A stretch of DNA of 64,000 bases from positions 35,557,501-35,621,500 of the forward strand of contig NC_083710.1 in NCBI RefSeq assembly GCF_033118175.1, in the 5' to 3' direction. The notes beneath the pieces were generated by a model. The model saw only the letters and a program-made list of their open reading frames with translations. It made no database searches and was not told the origin of the DNA. This DNA is from Dama dama (taxonomy: Eukaryota; Chordata; Mammalia; Artiodactyla; Cervidae). Position 1 is the first letter of the stretch. Each line of letters begins with the position of its first letter. Of the stretch, positions 44,868-56,123 are shown piece after piece. A program made the position numbers and the translations under genes.

Positions 44868-45100
44868 AACCTGGAGGTCCAGTGGTTAAGAATCTGCCTG
44901 GCATTGCAGGGGACATGGGTCTGATCCCTGGTCTGGGAAGATCCCGCATGCCATGGGGCAGCTAAGCCTGTAAGCCACAGCTACTGAGTCCGAGAGCTGC
45001 AACTACTGAAGGCTGTGTGTTCCAGCACCCGTGTTCCACGACAGGAGAAGGCACCACAATGAGAAGACCACACACCGCAACAAAGAGTAGCTGCCTCTTT
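44868..45100 (+). mobile_element. CHR-type SINE with altered head
   Basis: AACCTGGAGGTCCAGTGGTTAAG replaces the usual CTTCCCTGGTGGTCC head. The body continues through GCAACTACTGAAGGC and CCACAATGAGAAG to about 45100, without a poly(A). Confidence 0.88.
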
Positions 45101-45194
45101 CTTTTGTAAATTCTGGCTCTACATTGGTATTTCTCTTTGATGAGTCATTGTCACCATATTTTCCTTTGATTCTTTAAACATGATTTCCCTTAGT

Positions 45195-45346
45195 TTAATT
45201 CTTTACCAGCTGAGCCATAAGGGAAGACCAAGAATACTGGGTAGCCCATCCCTTCTCCAGCAGATCTTCCCAACTCAGGAATTGAACTGGGGTCTCCGAA
45301 AATGCAGATGGATTCTTTACCAACTGAGCTATCAGGGAAGCCCCTT
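45195..45346 (-). mobile_element. Bov-tA pieces
   Basis: CCAACTGAGCTATCAGGGAAGCCCC is a clear minus-strand head. A second partial head (TTACCAGCTGAGCCATAAGGG) lies at its left, so two truncated copies or a rearranged one. Confidence 0.8.
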
Positions 45347-45510
45347 ATAATGATTACTTTGAAGTCTTTGTGAAGTTTAACATCTGAAATTCCTCAGAGA
45401 CAGTTTCTAATAACTACTCCCCACTTCCCCACCTCAAAGTATTGATCTCCTTTTCCTGTTTGTGTATTTTGTATGAAGTAATTTTCTGTTGAAAACTATT
45501 TATTTCAGAT

Positions 45511-45735
45511 TATGTGTGCATGTGCTCAGTCATTTCATTGTGTTCTCCCTTTTTTGACTGTATGGACTGTTGCCCACCAGGCTCCTCTGTCCGTGGGGTT
45601 CTCCAGCCAAGAATACAGAAGTGGGTTGCCATTCCCATCTTTAGGGGATCTTCCCAAACCAGGGACCAAACCCAAGTCTCCTGTGCCTCCTGCATTGCAG
45701 GTGAATTCTTTACCACCGAGCTACAGGGGAAGCCC
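45511..45735 (-). mobile_element. Bov-tA SINE with target-site duplication
   Basis: TGCTCAGTCATTTCATTGTG to GAGCTACAGGGGAAGCCC. Direct repeats ATTTCAGAT lie at 45502-45510 and 45736-45744. Confidence 0.93.
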
Positions 45736-45744
45736 ATTTCAGAT

Positions 45745-46732
45745 AATATATTGTAGCCACTCTAGATCCAAATTCCACCCACTGCCCCTTTCAGATGTTG
45801 TTGCTATTGCTGGGGTTTGTTTGTTTGTTCACTTACTTGGTGACTTGACTAATTTCAGAGAGTCTATTTCCCTTGCCATGTGCACATGCTGATGCTTTTT
45901 GTCAGTTTTACTTAAAGTATTGTTTTTATTTTTGATTCTGGCTTCCTAGAGGTCATCTCCACATCAGTGTAACTTAGTGGTCCACCAGTGATTGATCAGA
46001 GGTTGTGTTTGAAGACCTTAAGGCCGTAAGAATTCCATCTTTTGCTAATAGATCATTATGGAGGTTGGGGAACATACTGAAAATTTAAATTATTTACAAA
46101 TCTTCCCTGGATTTTGCTTTTCATCTGCTCCCTGTGTTCATCTCTCCTCTGTGTTTACACAAGAACTGGTGCTCAGCCAGGGATGTGTGATAGCGAGGGC
46201 CCTCTCTGGTCTCCCTTGTGCGTGTTCAGAACTGCAAACATGTGCCACTTTTTAGACTGCCAGAGCCATCGGGTCCATCGTGGCTGTCTTCTTGTGGGGA
46301 GCTTTCTGTTACATTTCTGGGCAGTCTGACAGCATGTTATTTGCCCCGACCTCAGGCTCTCTGTGATGTTAACCTTTCCCATTTGTTTGGAACTGGAATT
46401 GCTACCATTTCTGACAGTGCCGCTGGCATGGGCTTTTTCTGCATTCTACTCACAGTCCAGTCAGGTCTGTGTGCTGGAGAAGGTGCTAGCTGTCATGTCC
46501 CACCCTGCCCTGGTCAGACTACCAAACCAGAGCTGGGGTGGAGGAGAGGCAAGGAGGTGATAGTTGGGATCAGCTCCAGGCTAAAGGCCAGAGTCCCAGT
46601 GTTCTTTCCCAAAGTTCAGCAGTCTTTCTGAAAAAATATTTTGCGAGTTTTATAAGCCTTTGATTACATCCTGAAATGGTTGTTTTTGACCATTTTGCCT
46701 AGTTTTGTCATTAGCTTTTACATCTAGAAAAA
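45745..46732. other. No gene seen; unique sequence
   Basis: Single-copy DNA. The 137-codon plus-strand frame at 46218-46631 has no domain and low-quality codon pattern, so I do not call it. Confidence 0.4.
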
Positions 46733-46845
46733 TTTTTTAAACTTATTTTTAATTGAAGGATAATTGCTTTACAATATTGGTTTCATTTCTGCCATATATC
46801 AACATGAGTTAGCCATAAGTGTACATGTGTGCCTCCCTTGTCATT
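46733..46845 (-). mobile_element. L1 3' end, short
   Basis: TTTTTAATTGAAGGATAATTGCTTTACAATATTGG to AGTGTACATGTGTGCCTCCC, antisense. Confidence 0.88.
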
Positions 46846-47521
46846 AGTTTTTGAGAGGAGCTTTTGCCAAATTTCTCACTCTGTCCTTATGCTTTGTCAT
46901 AACTATGTGCACCCTGAACTTTATAGACAAAGTGTTTAAAAACACTACATTGACAGGATAGGAGGAAAGAGAGTGAAATATTTATATTCCCAAGTATGCA
47001 TAGGAGGCAACTTGGCAATGCCTAGAACTGAAAAAAACACCAAGAAGTAGCAATAAGAACATATTACTTAAAGATATGAATATAAATAAAACCAACTAAA
47101 AGAACTAAAAACGGCTACTTTTTGAGGAAGAGGGAGTGGGGAGGAGGGACATGAGTGAGAAATATGTAGATTCACTAAACTATGTCTATACATAACTTTC
47201 ACAAAAATAAAAAATTTCAAAAGTAGTAGGGAAAAAAGATTGAAAGAAAATTAAACCTTTATGGTCATCCATATCTGAGCTTAATTCTTGGCTTCACAAC
47301 TTACTAGCTGTGTGTTATTTTATCATGAAGCTGAACATCATCACGTCTCAGTTTAGTTTTCTATCAAATGCAGATGACAGCAGCTTCAAAGGGTCATTAG
47401 TGATATTAGCTCACACACTGTGAGACCGGAAGCAACAATGACAAAGTCGAGAACAGAGCCTGTTTCTCCATCTCCAGTTAGGGCCATATGTCTTTCACCT
47501 TTCTCACCAGCTCAAAGCTTT
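46846..47521. other. No gene seen; AT-rich
   Basis: 46930-47240 is A-rich and looks like a very old LINE that I cannot classify. The rest is unique. Confidence 0.35.
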
Positions 47522-47536
47522 TGAGAATGGATTTTT

Positions 47537-48024
47537 TTTAAATGTCTTTATGTTGTTGTTGTCCGGTCGCTCAGTCGTGTCCGATTCTTTGCGACCCCAT
47601 GGACTGCAGCATGCCAGGCTTCCCTGTCCTTCACCATCTCCCAGAGTTTGTTCAAGCTCATGTCCATTGAGTCAGTGATGCCATCCAATGGTCTCGTCCT
47701 CTGTTGTCCCCTTCTCCTTCTGCCTTCAGTCTAGCCTTATTTTAATATTTATTTATTTCCTACTGGCCGTGCTAGGTCTTCAGTGTCACGTGGGCCCTCT
47801 CCAGCTGTGGAGGGCTGGGGCAACTCCAGCGGTGGTGTTTAGGCTTCTCATTGTGGTGGCTTCACTTGTTGAGGAGCACAGGCTCCCAGGGTGCGAAGGC
47901 TTCAGTAGTTGTGATTCACTGGCCCAGTTGCCCTGAGGCGTGTGGGATCCTCCCAGACCAGGAGTCAAACCAGTCTCCCTGGCATTGCAAGATGGACCCT
48001 TAACCACCAAACCACCAGGAAGCC
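47537..48024 (-). mobile_element. CHR-type SINE with target-site duplication, split by BovB
   Basis: Long CHR copy, tail at the left and head (AACCACCAGGAAGCC) at the right. Direct repeats TGAGAATGGATTTTT at 47522-47536 and 48025-48039 enclose both it and the BovB piece inside it. Confidence 0.92.
47555..47736 (-). mobile_element. BovB 3' end nested in the CHR tail
   Basis: GTTGTTGTTGTCCGGTCGCTCAGTCG to CTTCTGCCTTCAGTCT. It inserted in the T-rich tail of the CHR element. Confidence 0.88.
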
Positions 48025-48094
48025 TGAGAATGGATTTTTGTATCATTCTCTAGCTCATGGGCTAATGAAGCCCCGGTATATGAAGCACTGTCTT

Positions 48095-48260
48095 TTTTAA
48101 AAGATTTATTTGGCTGTGCCAAGTCTTAGTTGCAGCATGCAAAATCTTTTTCTTTTTCTAGTCATAGTAGGCAGGCTTTAGTTTCCTAACCAGGGGTCAA
48201 ACCTGGCTCCCCCGCATTGGGAGCGCAGAGTCTTAACCACTGGACCAGTAGGGAGATCCC
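48095..48260 (-). mobile_element. CHR-type SINE
   Basis: AAGATTTATTTGGCTGTGCCAAG to GGACCAGTAGGGAGATCCC. Flanks GAAGCACTGT and GAGGCACTCT resemble a decayed target duplication. Confidence 0.9.
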
Positions 48261-48357
48261 TGTGAGGCACTCTGTTAAGGCCAGCTCAGTTATATCCACT
48301 CTGTCCCCATCTAGAACATAGTAATCTGCACAGGAGTGGGGACCAGTCTGTCTGCTT

Positions 48358-48535
48358 GTGTTGTTAGTCACTCAGTCGTGCCTGACTTTCTGACCCCATG
48401 GACTGTAGCTGTCCAGGCTCCTCTGTCCATGGGATTCTCCAAACAAGAATACTGGAATGGTTGCTATTTTCTTCTCCAGGGGATCTTACTGACTCATGGA
48501 TCATACTTGAGTCACCCACATTGCAGGCTGCCTAA
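48358..48535 (-). mobile_element. Bov-tA SINE, head lost
   Basis: GTTGTTAGTCACTCAGTCGTG through CACATTGCAGGC. The last 25 bases of the tRNA-like head are replaced. Confidence 0.9.
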
Positions 48536-49315
48536 CAGTTTGCTGAATGAATGGATGAACTCAGGCAGTCTGATGGGGGATTATATTCTTCATGTGAGTG
48601 TTTGGATCAACATAGCACAGGCTGCTCTCAAAGCCTGCAGAAATATGATGTTGTTTAGAAAACAGAGAATGGATCCCAGGCTGAATCTGTGTCGTGTATG
48701 GGAAAACAACTAAAAAGCAACATACCTTCTAGAGAAGAAAAGAACGTTGCTTAGAGGCAGCCCTGGGGGTTTGGGACCGGCACATGTACTGTTGGGCTCA
48801 GAGAACCAAAGGGCCTGAGAGTCCAGCCTGAGGGACTCAGACTTGACTTTCAGACTGTGGAGGCTCCTGAGCAGCTTTGCGTCATGGAGAGGCACAACCA
48901 CATCCCCGTGTCGGAGAAGCCCTCTGGCCTAAGTACAGGACGCTAGCCTCAGCTTTTCTTTTTTCTTTTTTACTTAATATATTTACATTACCTTTTCCTC
49001 AAAGCCTTTGGTTCTTATCCTTGAGACTGTTTTAAAAAAATTTTCCATGGCCCCTATTCTAATACTTCATATTCCTATTATGGGTTAGAGTCCGGAATTG
49101 AACTCAAGAAATTCATAAATAGCTTGTGTTTTCATTTAGAAAAATTTGATATACTAAAATCTGAGTTTATAAGATATGTAAATATAGGCAAGGTTACGAG
49201 CACTTCAAAATGTGGTGAACTTGCAATAGCAGTCATCTCTGAATTCTGGTAAAAAGTCAACCCATTGGCATATAGATTGTTGAATTTGCAAAATTTGACT
49301 TACAGTCACCCAGGG
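48536..49315. other. No gene seen; unique, AT-rich from 48950
   Basis: No coding signal. 48960-49250 is very AT-rich and may be an old LINE. Confidence 0.4.
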
Positions 49316-49326
49316 ATATCTAAAGT

Positions 49327-49545
49327 CCATGTGTGCGTCCTAAGTCACTTCAGTTCTCTCCGAATCTGTGCGACCCCATGAACTGTAGCCCGCCAGGCTC
49401 CTCTGTCCATGGGATTCTCCAGGCAAGAATTCTGTAGTGGGTTGCCATGCCCTCCTCCAGGGGATCTTCCTGACCCAGGGATTGAACCTGTGTCTCCTGC
49501 TTTGGCAGGCAGGTTCTTTACCACTAGCACTACCTGGCAAGCCCC
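49327..49545 (-). mobile_element. Bov-tA SINE with target-site duplication
   Basis: Direct repeats ATATCTAAAGT at 49316-49326 and 49546-49556 delimit a full minus-strand copy. Confidence 0.96.
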
Positions 49546-49556
49546 ATATCTAAAGT

Positions 49557-50327
49557 GAGGCTCATGTAAAGTGGAATGTACTTGCATAAACATTCTATTG
49601 ATGTTCATAGTCATAAATGACTATTGATGTTAAATTAATGCTTATTAACACACAGCCACATCACCCTTATTCCAGCATCTCTTATTATACAAAAACTGAA
49701 AACTGACATTTTAGCTTTGTGCAGTATCCTTGTGGTTAAAGAAGAGGAGAGAGGAATACAGTGTTTTGCGTTCAAGCTGGCTTTTTCCAGGCCAGAGTGT
49801 ATTGTCTGCATGAAAATCCCCTCATGTTGGCAAAGAATTCGCAAAGGCCACTTCCAGGCTGCTGGCGCCGTCTGAGTTATTCCCCGGAGGAAGCCGAAGC
49901 ACGTGGATTCCTTCGGGGCCCCTCTCTGGTTGGGCTCCTGGAGACGAGCAGAGGGGCCTCTGGCTTGGATGACAGTCCTCACCTGGACCAGCATCTTGAA
50001 CAGCAGACCTGCCCCTGGCTGAGATCTGCTGGCAAAGAGCCGCCTACCCTGTCTAATCATCTGTGAACTGACAGTCCTGCAGGGAGACCTAGTCTGGGTG
50101 ATGATTGGCCTGGGGGGTGGGATATAAACCCGTGGGTCTTCTTCAAACCTCCTCCCTGGAGGTGCAATGTACAGACCAACTCACACGCCCTTGAGACGCT
50201 TGCTCCAGTGACCTGCCAGGCGGGAATCAGCCTGCCTCCTCTGAACCCCAGATTTGGAGAGAAGGACTCAGCTTCTCTGCTCAGCTGGCCCCCCCTCACA
50301 CAAGAGGTGATAATGCTGTCCCTCTTA
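49557..50327. other. No gene seen; unique sequence
   Basis: Single-copy DNA. The antisense 141-codon frame (50060-49635) has no domain. Confidence 0.4.
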
Positions 50328-50448
50328 TGGGCTTCCCAGGTGGCTCAGCAGTATTCTTGCCTGGAGAACCCCATGGACAGAGGAGCCTGGTGGGCTACAG
50401 TCCATGGGGTTGCAAATAGTGAGACATGACTTAATGACTAAACAACAG
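50328..50448 (+). mobile_element. Bov-tA SINE with internal deletion
   Basis: The head GGCTTCCCAGGTGGCTCAG joins directly to CAGTATTCTTGCC, losing about 85 internal bases at a CAG microhomology. CCCTCTT on both sides may be the target duplication. Confidence 0.9.
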
Positions 50449-50579
50449 CAACCCTCTTCTGAGGCTGATCCTAAAGTCCACAGTGATACAAGTGGCACAG
50501 AGGCAGAAACTTCTGGGAGGCCAGCTCTGAGCAGGACTGTGTTAGGGCTCTTGTGGATCCCTGGAACTTTTGCCTTTGC

Positions 50580-50765
50580 AGCCTCTTCCTCCGTTAAAAA
50601 AATATTGATGATAATTTTATGACTGTTGGTATAAAGGTGAATCTATAAATATGTTAAAACATATATTTGTGAATCTATAAATATATATTAAAAATATATG
50701 TGTTTTTTCAACCTAAAGGTTAAATTTTTCTTTTGATTTTAAAAGTAATGAAAATTTTGTCATGG
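50580..50765. repeat. AT-rich stretch with 16-bp direct repeat
   Basis: GTGAATCTATAAATAT occurs at 50637-50652 and again at 50669-50684 in an AT-rich tract. Confidence 0.8.
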
Positions 50766-50869
50766 ACCCTGAAGGTATCAGGAGCCATAGGCACTGGGCC
50801 CACTGTTCCTATTAGAGAAACAAGCCCGGTTCTGAGATGATGCTATCACTTTGACTGCATCCACTGTAA

Positions 50870-51108
50870 GGCGGCAGGTGAGAGCTGGGGCTTGGGCGTT
50901 AGTCGGATCTAGATTGAATCGTGGCTCTGCCCTATCCTAGCTGTGGTGCTTTGGGTAAATGGCTTACCTCTGAGTGTCACTTTCATCATCTGTAAAATGA
51001 GGAGAGGGGGATTTCTGCCATAGGTCCGGTGTAGAAATGAAATACTTCACACAGTGCTTGTCACTTACTAAGTGACATCTACTAGATGCTCAGTAAACGG
51101 AATGGCAG
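50870..51108 (+). mobile_element. MIR SINE
   Basis: GAATCGTGGCTCTGCCCTATCCTAGCTG, GGGTAAATGGCTTACCTCTGAG, TCATCTGTAAAATGAGGAG and ATGCTCAGTAAACGG. Confidence 0.9.
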
Positions 51109-51677
51109 CAGTGATGAAAGCTTCCATCAAGGGCTGTTCTTCAGAGTATAACCCATCTGGGGTTCCTTCTATTCCCTTCTGTACCCAGAAGCCAGCATTC
51201 TGAAAGTGGGACTGGACCCCCAGCTCAGAGGGTTAAGGGTCTATGGCAGACTCTGTGAGCAAGTGGAGGGCAGGGAGCAACAGGGCTGTTACACATGTCA
51301 GAGTTCGCCTCCATCCTTGTCTTGCTAAATGCCACCAAAGAATGCGGCTCACACACAGCCATGCTGACTATCTGGGGTACTTCTGCTGGTCCTGCAAAGG
51401 TGCAGAGAGGCTCGATGGGCTCAGAAGCCCTTTAGTCCAGGTCTAGATTTGCAGGGATCATGCAGAGACATAGTTTATTTCATCATGTTGCTTTGCCATG
51501 GACCCAGGAAAGCATTAGGCATGCGACCATGAAAATAATGTAATAAATAATAATAAAACTCCAATGGTTTTAACTGAGCCAATGAAGTGATTCTAAGTGA
51601 TGAGGAGGACTGATCTTTTATTGGACAAGTTCCAAAATTGTTTGTGTGGTTTTAAAAAAAGTCTGTGCTTCCCTAGC
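51109..51677. other. No gene seen; unique sequence
   Basis: Single-copy DNA with an AT-rich TAATAAATAATAATAAAA at about 51540-51557. Confidence 0.4.
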
Positions 51678-51916
51678 TTGTTGTCGTTCAGTCCCTCAGT
51701 CATGTCTGACTCTTTGGGACCCCGTGAATTGCAGCATACCAGGCTTCCCTGTTCTTCACTATCTCCTGGAGCTTGCTCAAATTCATGTCCATTGAGTCGG
51801 TGATGCCATCCAACCATCTCATCCACTGTCATCCCCTTCTCCTCCTGCCCATAATCTTTCCCAGCATCAAATCTTTCCCACTGAGTTGGCTCTTCACAGG
51901 TGGCCAAAGTATTCCT
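51678..51916 (-). mobile_element. BovB 3' end (BovA-like)
   Basis: CTTGTTGTCGTTCAGTCCCTCAG to TCTTCACAGGTGGCCAAAGTATTCC, minus strand. Confidence 0.88.
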
Positions 51917-51964
51917 CGCTTGAAATGCATACAAATAGAGGTTTCCTAGGGTCCTTGCATGAAG

Positions 51965-52182
51965 ACTGTCACTTCAGTCATGTCCAACTATTTGTGACCT
52001 CATGGACTGTAGCCTGCCAGGCTTGTCTGTCCATGGGATTCTCCAAGCAAGAATACTGCAGTGGGTTGCCATGCTCTCCTCCAGGGGGAATCTTCCCAAC
52101 CCAGGGATTGAACCCACATCTCTTGTGTCTCCTGCATTTGCAGGCGGGTTCTCTACTACTAGCACCACCTGGGAAACCCCAA
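51965..52182 (-). mobile_element. Bov-tA SINE
   Basis: CTGTCACTTCAGTCATGTCCAAC to CTAGCACCACCTGGGAAACCCC. Only about 50 bases right of the BovB piece. Confidence 0.93.
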
Positions 52183-52620
52183 TACGGTTCATAAGATCTT
52201 TTAAAATGTAAATAGCTATGGGATGTTTATGGGACTATCAGTCATTCACACCTTAGAGAGAATTAGCTTAGTGAGCCTGATTTTTCCTTAACACTTCTTA
52301 ACTGGGATTGGCATTGCTGCTAGACAGGAGTTCAGATGAGGTAAGGAGAGAGAGTGTGTTTTGCACCCTGAGGTACTTCATGGAAGGAAGAGTGGAAGTT
52401 TTCTGGGTTAGGGACCCCCCCGCCGCCCAGTGACTAGGAAGCACCAGTTGGTATAGGGACCCTGGAAGGGAGGCTGGCATGGTGAAAGGGAACATGGAGA
52501 CAGATGGGAAAGGTTCTGACCTGGAACTTAAGTCGGGCTCTTTAAGTGTTTTATGAAAGAATAAATTGTCATCCCCTTGGATCCCATGTCCACATTAGCT
52601 GCTGCTCTAAAAATTCTTTT

Positions 52621-52772
52621 TTAAAAAATTATTTATTTGGCTGTGCCAGGTGCTAGTTGGGGCTGTACTAGGTCTTAGTTGTGGGATCTAGTTCCCTGAC
52701 CAGGGATGGAACCCAGGCCCCCTGCATTGGGGGCATGGAGTCTTACCATTGGCCCACCAGGGAAGTCCCTTG
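52621..52772 (-). mobile_element. CHR-type SINE with target-site duplication
   Basis: Direct repeats AAAATTCTTTT at 52610-52620 and 52773-52783 delimit the element. Confidence 0.94.
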
Positions 52773-52789
52773 AAAATTCTTTTCATATG

Positions 52790-53170
52790 GCTTGGAAAAT
52801 GTCAGGAATCAACAATGTTTTTCTCATCTCTTTATTGAATTATATTTTAATGTTAGTTGGAAATAGTATACTTCTTAATTTCTTGGTAGAATGCTAACAG
52901 TATCTGCATGAAATAGCTATCCGTTGCCATGAATCCCCCTAGAGGAAAACCTGTTTGGAGTTTAGCTATTTCATTACAGTGCATTCGTGAATTCATTTGG
53001 GATGGTTATTTATTTTGATACAAAAGAAGTTCCTGCACAATTCTCCTATCCAGCTTTAAAGGGAAACGCTACACTGGCTGTGGAATTGAGAATGTGAGAA
53101 ACTCTCTGCACAATTAGTGATTCTAGCCAGAATCCATGTTCTTTCCAAGAATCATCAAAAGTACTTACTC
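52790..53170. promoter_or_regulatory. Candidate conserved non-coding element F
   Basis: AT-rich repeat-free block with AATCAACAATGTTTTTC, TTTATTGAATTATATTTTAATG, TTCATTACAGTGCATTCGTGAATTCATTTGG and CACAATTAGTGATTC. Homeodomain- and SOX-like content; inferred only. Confidence 0.35.
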
Positions 53171-53179
53171 TCTTGGGAC

Positions 53180-53352
53180 TTGCCTGGCTGGTTAAGACTC
53201 TGAGGTTCCTATGCAGGGGACACGGGTTCAATCCCTGGTCCAGGAATGAAGATCCCACATGCCTCAACTAAAGACACATGTTGCAATGAAGATCCCTCAT
53301 GTTGCAACTAAGACCCGGCACAGCCAAATAAATAAATAATTTTTTTTTAAAG
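53180..53352 (+). mobile_element. CHR-type SINE, head damaged
   Basis: GGGGACACGGGTTCAATCCCTGG, then CACAGCCAAATAAATAAATAATTTTTTTTT tail. Confidence 0.88.
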
Positions 53353-53545
53353 CTTGAGAGGGATAATAAGCTTTACAAGAAGTCTTGGAAAACCTCTTAC
53401 CAAGTACAAAGGGAACATAAATTTGAGAAGCTCCAAGTTTGCTCAGAAGTCCTCTATGTACAGCCTCACTTGAGTTAAAAACCCTGAGGGGAAAAAAATC
53501 ATACTCCTTCCTTATCCTAGATTTAAAAAGAATCCTGCATCCATG

Positions 53546-53692
53546 CTTCTCTAACTTGAAATGCATGAGAATCATTTCTTGTTAGAATGCAGGTTTTGGG
53601 CAGGAGAACTGGGGCGGGGGCCAAGGTTCTCCTTCTATAACATGCTTCTAGATAATCTGATGCCGATTATTCGTGGCTACACTTTGAAGAGC
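53546..53692 (+). mobile_element. MER5A-type hAT remnant
   Basis: CTTCTCTAACTTGAAATGCATGAGAATCA, GTTAGAATGCAGG, TAATCTGATGCCGATTATTCGTGG and ACTTTGAAGAGCGAG follow the MER5A order. Confidence 0.8.
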
Positions 53693-53892
53693 GAGGGAGA
53701 CCTTGGCCCAGTTGGTGCTGAATCCAGTAATGATGTCCTCTTCTCATTCAACATACAAGACAGCTATAAAGTATTTAATTCAGTGCCTGACGTATAGTCA
53801 GCCTGTCACTATTGCTGGTGTGTTAGCTGCGTAGGGTACACTGGATGCATTATTATTGCCTGTGATCCAAACTGGGGCATGGTTTCCGGTAA

Positions 53893-54057
53893 TATTTATT
53901 TATTGGCTTGGCTGCACCGGGTCTTAGTTGCAACACAGGGGTGTCTACGATGTTCTAATTACTGCACATGGGATCTAGTTCCCTGACCAGGGATTGAACC
54001 CAGGCCCCCTGCACTGCGAGCGTGGAGTCTTAGCCCCTGGACTGTCAGGGAAGCCCA
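53893..54057 (-). mobile_element. CHR-type SINE
   Basis: AATATTTATTTATTGGCTTGGCTGCACCGGG to GGACTGTCAGGGAAGCCC. Confidence 0.92.
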
Positions 54058-54600
54058 TAAATGGGTCAAAACTCATTCTCCCCTTCAAGGGCTTGGTAAG
54101 TAACGGCTCCCTGCGAATCACTGTGGGGAGACCTGTCCTTTGAGAGTCAGCCTGTGGTATGCAGTGGTCATCTCATCTCCCGCAGGATGGACAGTGAGGG
54201 GTGATCAGGTGAGGGAGGGCCAGGGGGCGGATGTAACAGAGCTGGGGCTGACCCGCTGGGTCCATGGTGGCGCCTGGCTCACAGAGCAGATCAGAAGAGC
54301 CACGGCCCTGGTGAGGGCCCCGAGCCCCAGCGGTCTGCAGCTGTGCTCTGCAGAAATGGAGGAGAGCAGGAGGAGCCTTTATCCTGTCTTCTGTGATGGT
54401 GCCTTCTGCTTTCTGGCCAGGCAGACACGGCGTCAGGCAGCACAGGTGCCCGTAGCAGATAGAATCAAGAAGATATGCCTGCAGGGTTGCTGAAGGCCCT
54501 GTGTGCAGCTCCCCTGGCTGGCGTTTTTATTTCGTTGAGAGACTATAATTGCCCCACATTTGAGTGGGAAATGTGTGGGGTGGAAGAGACGGGAAAGTGC
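54058..54600. other. No gene seen; unique sequence
   Basis: GC-rich to 54480. The 117-codon plus frame has no domain. Confidence 0.4.
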
Positions 54601-54742
54601 ATTGGGAAGAATATCAGACTCTGGGGTCACTGAGGGTAGCTTCCAACCTCGACTCTGTCACAGGGAATCCCCAGTCTCAGTTTTCTGATCTGTGACATGA
54701 GAGGTCATTGTGAGGAATGAAGGGGCTGATGCCCTGTCAGAT
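54601..54742 (+). mobile_element. MIR-like remnant
   Basis: CGACTCTGTCACAGG, AGTCTCAGTTTTCTGATCTGTGACATGAG and GTGAGGAATGAAGGGG; weak but in MIR order. Confidence 0.5.
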
Positions 54743-54751
54743 GGTACCTTT

Positions 54752-55676
54752 TAGAAAATTTTATTGAAGTTTTAGTTGGTTTACAATGTTATGTTAGTTT
54801 CTGCTGTACGGCAGAGTCAGCCGTGCATATATACATTCTTTTTCATAGTCTTTTCCGTTATGGTTTATCATGGGATATTGAATACAGTTCCCTGTGCTGT
54901 ACTGTAGGACCTGTTGCTTATCCAGTCTATACCTAATAGTTGGCATCTGCTCATCTCAAACTCCCACTCCATCCATCCCCACTCCTCTCCCTCTTGGCAA
55001 CCAGAAGCCTGTTCTCTATGACTGTGAGTCTATTTTGTGATAAGTTCATTTGTGTCATATCTTAGATCCCACATATAAATGATATCATAGGGTTTTTATC
55101 TTTGTCTGACTTACTTCACTTATATGGTTATCTCTAGGTCCATCCATGTTGCTGCAAATGGCATTTCATTCTTTTTGAAACCCAAGTAATATTCCATTAT
55201 ATATATATGCATATATATGTGTGTGTGTGTGTATGTGTCTGTGTATGTGTGTATAAGTGTGCGTGTGTGTGTATGTGTCTGTGTATGTATGTATATGCAT
55301 GCATGTGTGCGTGTGTGTATGTGTGTATGTGTGTGTGTGTGTGTGTCTGTGCACGCACATACCACATCTTTATCCGTTCACCTGTCGATGGACATTTAGA
55401 TTGTTTCCACATCTTGGCTTCTGTGAACAGTGTTGCAGTGAACACAGGGCTGCGTGTGTCTTTTCTGATTATAGTTTTGTTTGGGTATATGCCCAGGAAT
55501 GGGGTTGCTGGATCATATGGCAGCTCTTTTAGTTTTTTTAGGAACTTCCATACTGTTTTTCATCGTGGTTGCACCCACTTACATTCCCACCAGCCGTGTT
55601 GGAGGGTTCCCTTTTCTGCACACCCTCTCCAGCATCTGTTATTTGTAGACATTTTTATGGTGGTTATTCAGATGGT
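54752..55676 (-). mobile_element. L1 3' end, longest L1 piece
   Basis: Antisense L1 3' UTR and ORF2 end over 0.9 kb, from TTTTATTGAAGTTTTAGTTGG to GTAGACATTTTTATGGTGGTTATTC. The microsatellite at 55195-55350 lies inside it. Confidence 0.93.
55195..55350. repeat. Compound TATA/TG/TATG microsatellite inside L1
   Basis: About 155 bases of (TA)n then interrupted (TG)n and TATG. The 253-codon plus-strand frame across it is an artefact. Confidence 0.95.
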
Positions 55677-56113
55677 GCCTTTTTTAGTGGGTTCTGCAGG
55701 TTTCTGGAGAGCAGCATCCACTCAGCGACTCAGGCATGCTTACTTAGATTATCCACGCCCATCATCATTCCTGCAGTCACCCTCCAGACGTGGCCTTGAC
55801 CCTCAAACCGGACCGTCCTGCTTTGCAGCCCGTGGTCAGGGGGTCTGGCCTGGGAGAGCTCTGTTGTCTGCCCAGGCCACTGCCTGGCACCCTTCTTTGC
55901 TCCTGCCCAGGTGTAAGCCTCATGGGATTGCCAGGACATCCCAAGCCAAGCAAGCTACGCTCATTTGACCACCCTTCCTGCGGTCCCCGCTGGTCACTGC
56001 CTCTCAGACTGGGCTCCACCCACCCCCTCCCACTGACCTGCTAAAGGGGAAACCAAAGGTTGTCATCAGGAGCCAGGGAGCTCGTGACCAACCTATAAAG
56101 TGACCCACCTGCC
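55677..56113. other. No gene seen; unique sequence
   Basis: GC-richer single-copy DNA between an L1 and a Bov-tA. Confidence 0.4.
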
Positions 56114-56123
56114 GAGTTACTAA

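Noticed and set aside
55207..55968. 253-codon plus-strand frame
   Set aside because: Begins in a TG microsatellite (repeated CVCV) and continues through an antisense L1.
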